From contig NZ_QOLA01000012.1 in assembly GCF_003324565.1 (NCBI RefSeq), positions 1-64,000 of the forward strand: a stretch of 64,000 bases of DNA, written 5' to 3'. Position 1 is the stretch's first letter. Each line of letters starts with the position of its first letter. A program made the translations under genes and the position numbers. The notes under the pieces were generated by a model. It was not told the origin of the DNA. It saw only the letters and a list, made by a program, of their open reading frames with translations, and did no database searches. Below are positions 58,040 through 64,000 of this stretch, in pieces. Source of the DNA: Streptomyces sp. SDr-06. Lineage in GTDB: Bacteria; Actinomycetota; Actinomycetes; Streptomycetales; Streptomycetaceae.

Positions 58040-58195
58040 GGTCGCCTCCCGAGCCCCCGAAGCCTTGCGAGCGGCTCCGAGTTCAGAGTTGACGCGCCCG
58101 GAGGGACTGTCAATAGGCGCCGGGGGCGGGCGCGCGGGGCGTCCGGAGTGCGGGCACTGTGGTCCGCACCCCGGGCGATCGCTACGGTGGTGACC

Positions 58196-59002
58196 ATGCC
58201 CGACTATCACGATGATCTGCGTCTCGCCCACGTCCTCGCGGACGCCGCGGACGCGGCCACCATGGACCGGTTCAAGGCCCTCGACCTGAAGGTCGAGACC
58301 AAGCCGGACATGACGCCGGTGAGCGAGGCCGACAAGGCGGCCGAGGAGGTCATCCGCAGGCATCTGCAACGGGCGCGGCCACGCGACGCGATCCTCGGCG
58401 AGGAGTACGGCCTGGAGGGCACGGGCCCGCGGCGCTGGGTGGTCGACCCGATCGACGGCACCAAGAACTACGTCCGGGGCGTGCCCGTGTGGGCGACCCT
58501 GATCTCGCTGATGGAGGCGGGCGAGCACGGCTTCCAGCCGGTGGTCGGCGTCGTCTCGGCGCCCGCCCTCAACCGGCGCTGGTGGGCGGCGAAGGGCCAC
58601 GGTGCGTTCACCGGCCGCAGCCTGACCTCGGCGACGCGGCTGAAGGTCTCCAGCGTCTCGAAGCTGGCCGACGCGTCGTTCTCGTACTCCTCGCTGAGCG
58701 GCTGGGAGGAGCGGGGCAAGCTGGACGACTTCCTGGACCTGACCCGCGAGTGCTGGCGCACCCGGGCGTACGGCGACTTCTGGCCCTACATGATGGTCGC
58801 CGAGGGCGCGGTGGACCTCTGCGCCGAGCCGGAGCTGTCGATGTGGGACATGGCGGCGAACGTGATCGTGGTGCAGGAGGCCGGGGGCGTCTTCACCGGT
58901 CTCGACGGCCGGCCCGGCCCGCACAGCGGCAACGCGGCGGCGTCGAACGGTCTGCTGCACGAGGAGCTGCTCGGCTACCTCGGCGACACCGCCCAGCCGT
59001 GA
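58196..59002 (+). CDS. hisN: Histidinol-phosphatase HisN (inositol-monophosphatase family)
   Basis: A 268-residue Mg-dependent phosphatase. LGEEYGL and the metal motif VVDPIDGTKNYVRGVPVW, followed by WDMAANVIVVQEAGGVFTGLDG, are the two IMPase signatures. The group that reads DPIDGTKNYVRG is the histidinol-phosphate phosphatase of actinobacteria, which completes histidine synthesis away from the his operon. The ATG at 58196 starts MPDYHDDLRLAH. Very long upstream frames are not part of the gene. Confidence 0.93.
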   Translation: MPDYHDDLRLAHVLADAADAATMDRFKALDLKVETKPDMTPVSEADKAAEEVIRRHLQRARPRDAILGEEYGLEGTGPRRWVVDPIDGTKNYVRGVPVWATLISLMEAGEHGFQPVVGVVSAPALNRRWWAAKGHGAFTGRSLTSATRLKVSSVSKLADASFSYSSLSGWEERGKLDDFLDLTRECWRTRAYGDFWPYMMVAEGAVDLCAEPELSMWDMAANVIVVQEAGGVFTGLDGRPGPHSGNAAASNGLLHEELLGYLGDTAQP

Positions 59003-59243
59003 CGTCCGCCCGGCGAGCCGTTCCTCTGGCTCCGGAGGCCCACGAGGGCCACGCCTGAGGCGCCAGAAGGGCGTGAGTCGTACTTTTACGCGCCCCTCGG
59101 CCGACCTCTACCCGCCTCTTGTTGACGGCCGGTCCGGATGCGACTCTAGGAGTCCCCCCACTTGTGAATTTGTGAATTCCTTCCGGAGCGGGTGTCGTCC
59201 GGCCGCGCCGGGAGCCGAATCCACCAAGGAGGTGGCTCCATCC

Positions 59244-59642
59244 ATGCTGGTCCGTGACGCCATGAGCACGATGGTCCTCACCATCGGACCTGCCCACACC
59301 CTCCGCCAGGCGGCCCGCCTGATGTCCGCACGCCGGGTCGGCGCGGCCATCGTCCTCGACCCCGACACCAGCGGCGTCGGCATCCTCACCGAACGCGACA
59401 TCCTCAACTCCGTCGGCCTGGGCCAGGACCCGGATCAGGAGACGGTGAGCAAGCACACCACCACCGACGTCGTGTTCGCGGCGCCGGCCTGGACCCTCAT
59501 CGAAGCGGCCGAGGCCATGACGCACGGCGGCTTCCGGCATCTGATCGTGCTCGACGACCACGGACCGGTCGGCGTCGTCTCGGTCCGCGACATCATCCGC
59601 TGCTGGGCTCCGGCACGGCGCGAGGCCGCGATGGCCGGCTGA
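59244..59642 (+). CDS. Two-CBS-domain protein
   Basis: A 132-residue protein made of a CBS pair: MLVRDAMSTMVLTIGPAHTLRQAARLMSARRVGAAIVLD, then TTTDVVFAAPAWTLIEAAEAMTHGGFRHLIVLDD. CBS modules bind adenosyl ligands and usually regulate a partner protein; none is adjacent. The ATG at 59244 follows AAGGAGGTGG; a longer frame from 59073 would add 57 unrelated residues. Upstream, TTGTGAATTTGTGAATTCC is a short direct repeat in an AT-rich stretch (59163-59181), perhaps part of the promoter. Confidence 0.9.
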   Translation: MLVRDAMSTMVLTIGPAHTLRQAARLMSARRVGAAIVLDPDTSGVGILTERDILNSVGLGQDPDQETVSKHTTTDVVFAAPAWTLIEAAEAMTHGGFRHLIVLDDHGPVGVVSVRDIIRCWAPARREAAMAG

Positions 59643-59670
59643 GCACCGGGCCCACGCTCCGCACCACGCC

Positions 59671-59707
59671 AGAAGGCCGGGCCCCCGAAGGGAGTCCGGC
59701 CTTCTGT
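59671..59707. terminator. Bidirectional terminator between CBS gene and catalase
   Basis: CAGAAGGCCGG and CCGGCCTTCTG are perfectly complementary around a 15-nt loop, between convergent genes. Confidence 0.8.
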
Positions 59708-59732
59708 TCATCCTCGGCGAGCGGCCCGCGTG

Positions 59733-61202
59733 TCAGCCGCGCAGGGCCTGGACCGCGGCTTCGAGCCGCTTGCCGAAGTCACCGTCCGCCTGGCGGAAGT
59801 TGTTGATCGCGCGCTCGGCGATGTCGTCGCGCGACACCTTGGCGATGAAGCCCGCCAGGTTGTCGATCAGACGGACCTTCTCGTCCTCGGACATCAGCCG
59901 GTAGAGGTTTCCGGCCTGGACGAAGTCGTTGTCCTCGGCGTGCACCGGCGCCTCGGTGTTGCCGGTGACCCCGGTGACCGCGCTGCCCTGCCACAGCGGG
60001 CGGTCGGTCTGGAAGGGACCGCCGAAGCTGTTGGGCTCGTAGTTCTTGGCCCCCTTGTGGCGGCCGTCGTACAGGTAGCCGTCACGGGAGTTGGTACGCG
60101 CCTCGGTCGCGTGCGGGCGGTTCACCGGCAGGTGGTCGGCGTTGATGCCGACGCGGTAGCGGTGGGCGTCGCCGTAGGCGAAGAGGCGGCCCTGGAGCAT
60201 CTTGTCCGGGGAGGGACCGATGCCGGGGACGAAGTGCGCGGGGCTGAAGATCGACTGCTCGACCTCGGCGAAGATGTTCTCCGGGTTGCGGTTGAGCTCC
60301 AGCTTGCCGATCTCGATCGGCGGGTAGTCCGCGTGCGGCCACACCTTGGTGAGGTCGAACGGGTTGAAGCGGTAGGTCGCCGCTTCGGCCGCGGGCATGA
60401 TCTGCACCTGCACGGTCCAGGACGGGAAGTCGCCGCGCTCGATGGCCTCGCGCAGGTCGCGCTGGTGGCTGTCGGGGTCCTCGCCGGCGAGCTTGTTGGC
60501 CTCGGCCTGGGTGAGGTTCTTGATCCCCTGGTCGGTCTTGAAGTGGTACTTGACCCAGAAGACCTCGCCGGCCTCGTTGTTCCACTGGAAGGTGTGCGAG
60601 CCGAAGCCGTCCATGTGGCGCAGGGTCGCGGGGATGCCGCGGTCGCCGAAGAGCCACGTCACCTGGTGGGTGCTCTCGGGGCTCAGGCCCCAGAAGTCCC
60701 AGACGTTGTCGGCTTCCTGGCTGCCGGTGTAGGGGTCGCGCTTCTGCGTGTGGATGAAGTCGGGGAACTTGATGGCGTCCTTGATGAAGAAGACGGGCGT
60801 GTTGTTCCCGACCAGGTCGTAGTTCCCCTCCTCGGTGTAGAACTTCAGCGCGAAGCCGCGGGGATCGCGCACGGCGTCGGCGGAGCCGAGGTTGCCTGCC
60901 ACCGTGGAGAAGCGGAGGAAGACCTCGGTCTGCTTGCCGACCTCCGAGAGGAACTTGGCGCGCGTCCACTGCGAGACGTCACGGGTGAGCGTGAAGGTGC
61001 CGTAGGCGCCCGCGCCACGCGCGTGGACGATGCGCTCCGGGATGCGCTCGCGGTTGAAGTGGGCGAGCTTCTCCAGCAGGGCCTGGTCCTGGAGCAGGAC
61101 CGGACCGCCGGCGCCCGCGGTCTCGCTGTTCTGGTTGTCGGCCACCGGCGCGCCGGCCTCCGTCGTGAGCGGTCCCTGTGTCACGTGCGCCTCCTGCGTC
61201 AT
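59733..61202 (-). CDS. katA: Haem catalase (clade III type)
   Basis: A 489-residue monofunctional catalase that removes hydrogen peroxide. RIVHARGAGAYGTF holds the distal His, LVGNNTPVFFIKD the distal Asn, and GRLFAYGDAHRYRVGIN the proximal Tyr (RxxxY). VNRPHATEARTNSRDG and the NADPH-type C-terminus are also present. ATG 61202 starts MTQEAHVTQGPL. It is divergent from a Fur-family gene; the promoter is covered by a CATTGT direct repeat, suggesting peroxide-controlled repression. Confidence 0.95.
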   Translation of the reverse strand: MTQEAHVTQGPLTTEAGAPVADNQNSETAGAGGPVLLQDQALLEKLAHFNRERIPERIVHARGAGAYGTFTLTRDVSQWTRAKFLSEVGKQTEVFLRFSTVAGNLGSADAVRDPRGFALKFYTEEGNYDLVGNNTPVFFIKDAIKFPDFIHTQKRDPYTGSQEADNVWDFWGLSPESTHQVTWLFGDRGIPATLRHMDGFGSHTFQWNNEAGEVFWVKYHFKTDQGIKNLTQAEANKLAGEDPDSHQRDLREAIERGDFPSWTVQVQIMPAAEAATYRFNPFDLTKVWPHADYPPIEIGKLELNRNPENIFAEVEQSIFSPAHFVPGIGPSPDKMLQGRLFAYGDAHRYRVGINADHLPVNRPHATEARTNSRDGYLYDGRHKGAKNYEPNSFGGPFQTDRPLWQGSAVTGVTGNTEAPVHAEDNDFVQAGNLYRLMSEDEKVRLIDNLAGFIAKVSRDDIAERAINNFRQADGDFGKRLEAAVQALRG

Positions 61203-61239
61203 GTCCTGCAAGTCCTGTCCCTCGTTGTCTGCCGAATCG

Positions 61240-61267
61240 ATCCTACAATGGACAATGTCTAAGTCAA
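61240..61267 (-). promoter_or_regulatory. Catalase promoter with CATTGT repeat
   Basis: On the minus strand TTGACT (61267-61262), a 16-bp spacer and TAGGAT (61245-61240). The spacer contains the direct repeat CATTGTC-CATTGTA, a candidate site for the divergently encoded Fur-family repressor. Confidence 0.6.
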
Positions 61268-61328
61268 GCAAGCATCCAAAGCCACACCGGTTCGGAACTG
61301 GGGGCCCTCCCCTGTTAGGCTGGTTGTC

Positions 61329-61745
61329 ATGAGTGACCTGTTGGAGCGACTGCGCGGCCGCGGCTGGCGCATGACCGCACAGCGGCGCGTCGTGGCCGAG
61401 GTCCTCGACGGCGACCATGTGCACCTGACGGCGGACGAGGTGCACGCGCGAGCGGTGGAGCGGCTGCCCGAGATCTCCCGGGCGACGGTGTACAACACGC
61501 TGGGCGAGCTGGTGACCCTCGGCGAGATCCTGGAGGTCTCCACGGACCGCCGGGCCAAGCGCTACGACCCGAACGCGCACCGCCCCCACCAGCACCTGGT
61601 CTGTGCCCAGTGCGGCGCGATCCGCGACGTCCACCCGCAGGGCGATCCGCTGGCCGACCTGCCGGACGCCGAGCGGTTCGGCTTCACGATCGCCGCCGTC
61701 GAGGTCACCTACCGGGGCACCTGCCCCAACTGCGCCGCGGCCTGA
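61329..61745 (+). CDS. catR: Fur-family peroxide-type repressor (CatR/PerR-like)
   Basis: A 138-residue Fur-family regulator. WRMTAQRRVVAEVLDGDHVHLTADEVHARA and ISRATVYNTLGELVTLGEI make up the winged helix. The metal site includes HRPHQHLVCAQCGAIRDV, and the structural zinc site is made by CAQC and CPNC. Divergence from the catalase gene and the His/Asp pattern suggest a peroxide sensor rather than an iron or zinc regulator. The ATG at 61329 is the family start (MSDLLERLRGRGWRMT). A perfect terminator follows. PerR versus CatR naming is not decided by sequence. Confidence 0.9.
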   Translation: MSDLLERLRGRGWRMTAQRRVVAEVLDGDHVHLTADEVHARAVERLPEISRATVYNTLGELVTLGEILEVSTDRRAKRYDPNAHRPHQHLVCAQCGAIRDVHPQGDPLADLPDAERFGFTIAAVEVTYRGTCPNCAAA

Positions 61746-61763
61746 CCCGCCGCCCCGGAACAC

Positions 61764-61798
61764 GGAGAAGCCCCCGGCCACTGGCCGGGGGCTTCTCC
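61764..61798 (+). terminator. Perfect terminator after the Fur-family gene
   Basis: Two 17-nt perfectly complementary arms (61764-61780 and 61782-61798, starting GGAGAAGCCCCC) around one base. This is followed by TTCG and an unstructured stretch. Confidence 0.88.
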
Positions 61799-61862
61799 TT
61801 CGTGCACGCGGATTCGGGTGTCGGGTGGACAGCACCCAGAACCACCGGAGCCGAAAACGACC

Positions 61863-61894
61863 GAGGCCCAAATCCCCCAAAGGATTCGGGCCTC
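61863..61894 (-). terminator. Terminator of the initiator tRNA gene
   Basis: GAGGCCCAAATCC pairs with GGATTCGGGCCTC (one mismatch) just past the tRNA 3' end in the direction of transcription. Confidence 0.7.
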
Positions 61895-61904
61895 AGCCTG
61901 CAAG

Positions 61905-61978
61905 TAGCGGGGACAGGATTTGAACCTGCGACCTCTGGGTTATGAGCCCAGCGAGCTACCGAGCTGCTCCACCCCGCG
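61905..61978 (-). tRNA. Initiator tRNA-Met (CAU)
   Basis: A 74-nt cloverleaf ending in A without encoded CCA. The anticodon arm is CTGGG-CTCATAA-CCCAG, with three G:C pairs next to the loop, the mark of initiator tRNA. The acceptor stem is CGCGGGG against CCCCGCT, so the first pair is a C:U mismatch, another initiator feature. The T arm is GCAGG-TTCAAAT-CCTGT. Confidence 0.97.
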
Positions 61979-62053
61979 TCGGTGAACACCACCTTACGGG
62001 ACGCCGCCGACCAGCGCAAATCTGTTCCCCAGCCCGAGGGAAACCCCGCAGGA

Positions 62054-63892
62054 CTAGGCGGTGAGCTCCTGGTGGAGCGCCTCGCGCAGCCGCGCCGCGC
62101 GCTCGGCGACCTCCGCGGGGCCCAGCTCGACCGCCTTCGCGCACCAGCGCTGCCCCTCGGTCAGCTCGCCGTGGCGGGCGGCGAGCAGCGCGAGGCGCAG
62201 CGCGGCCCGCCCGTGCCCGGCGTGGGCGGCCCGGGTCCACCACAGGGCCGCCTCGCGCTCGCGCCCCTCACGGGCGAGCAGCAGCCCGAGGTTGAAGGCA
62301 CCGTTGCGGCTGCCCGCCTCGGCCGCCTCCCCGTACCAGCGCGCGGCCGCCTCCAGGTCGCCCCGGGCCGCCGCGAGCATGCCGACCCGCACCTGGGCCC
62401 GGCGGTGGCCCTGCCGCGCGGCCCGCTCGTACCACTCCTCGCACTCGGTCTTCTCGGCCATCGGCTCGCCGAGCGCGGGCGGGCCCGGCGGGGGCTGGCG
62501 CGCGTCGAGCAGGGTGGCGAGCCGGAAGGCGGCCTCGGCGCTGCCGCCGCCCGCCGCGCACCGCAGATGGCGCTCGGCGGCCTGCTCCTCGCCGTCGCGG
62601 AGCAGCGCGATGCCGACCTGGAGGGCCGCGTCGGTGTGCCCGGCGGCCGCGGCCCGCTCGTACCACTTCAGGGCCGTACGGTCGTCGTCGCGCCCGGCGT
62701 AGAGGATGCCGAGGTTGAAGGCGGCGTCCACGCTGCCGGCTTCGGCGGCCTTGGAGAACCAGGGCTCGGCGCCGGTCGCGTCCCCGGCCTGGAGCAGCAG
62801 GATGGCGAGCGCGTTGGCGGCCTCGCGGTGTCCCGAGTAGGCGGCTCTGCGGTACCACTGCTCGGCCTGGGCCGTGCGGTTCTGGGCGGCGCAGAGCAGC
62901 CCCAGGTTGTACGCCCCGTTCACGTCCCCGGCGTTCATCGCCTCCCGGTACCAGCGCTCGGCGGTCTGCTGCTCGCCCCGTGCCGCGTGCAGCGCGCCCA
63001 GGGCGTTGGCGGCGTTGCCGTCGCCGTCCTGGGCGGCGCGCAGCCACCACACGGCGGCGCTCTCCTCGTCGCCCGCGTCGCGCAGCAGGAAGCCGAGCGC
63101 GCAGGCGGCCCTCGCCTCGCCGTCCTTGGCGGACGTCAGGTACCAGCGGCCCGCCTCCTTGAGCTCGCCGCGCTTCTCCAGGATCGCGCCCAGGTGCAGG
63201 GCGGCCCGGCGGTGGCCGCGGGCGGCGGCCTGCCGGTACCACGGCTCGGCGTCCTCGGCCCCGCCCGCGCCCTCGCCCTCGGCCGCCTCGCCGACAGCGA
63301 TGTCACCGGGGCCCTCGCCGGCCGCCTCGCCGTCACCGCGCGCGTCGAGCAGGCGGGCCAGCCGGTAGGCGGCTTCGCGGTGGCCCTGTTCGGCGGCGGC
63401 GCGCAGCCAGCGCTCGGCGCCGACGTCGCTGCGGTGCTCCAGGAGGTCGGCGAGGGCGTACGCGCCGAGCGCGTGGCCCTGTTCCGCGGACTGGCGCAGC
63501 CAGTACTCGGCGGCGGGCTCGTCGCCGCGCTCGCGGTAGTGCCGGCCCAGCGCGTGCGCGGCGGCGGCGGATCCGGCGACGGCGGCGATGCGCCACCATC
63601 CGGCCGCCTCGTCCGCGTAGCCGCGCTGGTGGAGCAGGACACCCAGGTTGTTGGCGGCGGCCCGGTCGCCCTCGGCGGTGGCGCCGCGCAGATAGGGCTC
63701 GGCGCTGTCGAGGTCGCCGCGGCGCAGCAGCAGCGAGCCGAGCACGCTCATCGACTCGGCGTCGCCGCCGTCGGCGGCACGCCGGTGCCGCGCCTCGGTC
63801 TCGGCGTCAGCGGTGTCAGCGTCCTCATCGGAGCGTGTCTGCACAAACCGCCCTGTCTCCAACAGAGTTGCCCTGTCCCCCATAAATACCAT
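62054..63892 (-). CDS. Sel1/TPR-repeat protein
   Basis: A 612-residue protein made almost entirely of about 15 Sel1-like helical repeats (36-residue units such as GDEPAAEYWLRQSAEQGHALGAYALADLLE). It forms an extended solenoid for protein-protein interactions. An acidic linker of GEGPGDIAVGEAAEGEGAGGAEDAE (~residues 190-215) and a Pro-rich gap (QPPPGPPALGEP) interrupt the repeats. It has no signal peptide. ATG 63892 or 63883 (MGDRATLLE) could be the start. Partners are unknown. The gene and its position near the catalase and initiator tRNA are conserved in streptomycetes, as far as I recall. Confidence 0.88.
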   Translation of the reverse strand: MVFMGDRATLLETGRFVQTRSDEDADTADAETEARHRRAADGGDAESMSVLGSLLLRRGDLDSAEPYLRGATAEGDRAAANNLGVLLHQRGYADEAAGWWRIAAVAGSAAAAHALGRHYRERGDEPAAEYWLRQSAEQGHALGAYALADLLEHRSDVGAERWLRAAAEQGHREAAYRLARLLDARGDGEAAGEGPGDIAVGEAAEGEGAGGAEDAEPWYRQAAARGHRRAALHLGAILEKRGELKEAGRWYLTSAKDGEARAACALGFLLRDAGDEESAAVWWLRAAQDGDGNAANALGALHAARGEQQTAERWYREAMNAGDVNGAYNLGLLCAAQNRTAQAEQWYRRAAYSGHREAANALAILLLQAGDATGAEPWFSKAAEAGSVDAAFNLGILYAGRDDDRTALKWYERAAAAGHTDAALQVGIALLRDGEEQAAERHLRCAAGGGSAEAAFRLATLLDARQPPPGPPALGEPMAEKTECEEWYERAARQGHRRAQVRVGMLAAARGDLEAAARWYGEAAEAGSRNGAFNLGLLLAREGREREAALWWTRAAHAGHGRAALRLALLAARHGELTEGQRWCAKAVELGPAEVAERAARLREALHQELTA

Positions 63893-64000
63893 CGTCGCAC
63901 CACCCGCAACCCGCGTACACCTGGTATACCGCAGCCAGTGAGGTCACTTCAGCGTTTTGTCGACATGCCCACAGAGAGACAAGCCAAACCCGTTGTACCC
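63893..64000. other. Upstream region of the Sel1-repeat gene
   Basis: 108 bp with no gene. GGTATACC at 63922-63929 is a short palindrome in an AT-richer stretch and may be part of the promoter. Confidence 0.35.

Noticed and set aside
59073..59243. N-terminal extension of the CBS protein
   Set aside because: Residues before 59244 are not part of a CBS fold, and a strong AAGGAGG lies just before the chosen ATG.

Overview
The window is 64 kb of very GC-rich DNA from a Streptomyces-like actinomycete. The evidence is third-position G/C bias in every gene, frequent GTG starts, a WhiB-family protein, the SigH and SigR stress sigma systems, a complete DasR/DasABC chitosaccharide locus, and B12-riboswitch control of nrdAB. 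The core gene order (sigH, wblE, nagB, das genes, nrdAB, def, sigR-rsrA, aroA, rsgA, hisN, catalase) matches what I recall of the S. coelicolor chromosome. I see no transposase, phage block or CRISPR array.

Left end (1-4.5 kb): a family 2B encapsulin shell gene cut by the window edge; an NsrR nitric-oxide sensor with the flavohaemoglobin gene hmpA and two matching operators; a peptidoglycan-recognition amidase; a PLP deaminase. Then come the core NhaP antiporter / UBP zinc finger pair, the anti-sigma/SigH operon, a diacylglycerol-kinase-like enzyme, WblE and a PAS histidine kinase (4.6-12 kb).

The aminosugar region (12.4-26.7 kb) holds a SIS-domain enzyme, nagB, dasD, dasC, dasB, dasA and dasR, with several DasR-type operators. 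Between nagB and dasD lies a compact leftward operon: Fe/2OG dioxygenase, DUF6271-like protein, ornithine-decarboxylase-like PLP enzyme, GNAT, MFS transporter. It sits behind a promoter that resembles the dasA promoter (TTGACA plus a DasR-like site). Between dasB and dasC are five 27-bp tandem repeats, each carrying a ribosome-binding-like sequence and an in-frame GTG.

After dasR (27.0-39.4 kb) is a tightly packed rightward cluster: two small ORFs, two family 2 glycosyltransferases, a UbiA/DPPR-synthase-like prenyl enzyme, a flippase-like membrane protein, a class III aminotransferase, an SDR epimerase, two membrane-anchored EEP-fold proteins, an aldo/keto reductase and an MMPL exporter. It looks like a lipid-linked sugar or aminosugar pathway with its own export. 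I do not recognise the product.

The right half (39.4-64 kb) is core: a TrmB-like regulator behind a DasR-type site, DUF3311/MctP monocarboxylate transport, nrdAB behind paired NrdR boxes and a cobalamin riboswitch, def, two membrane HD/HD-GYP proteins, sigR-rsrA with a perfect SigR promoter and a 55-residue upstream extension, aroA, rsgA, an SMR/TetR pair, hisN, a CBS protein, catalase and a Fur-family repressor, an initiator tRNA and a Sel1-repeat protein. Many genes end in long perfect hairpin terminators.
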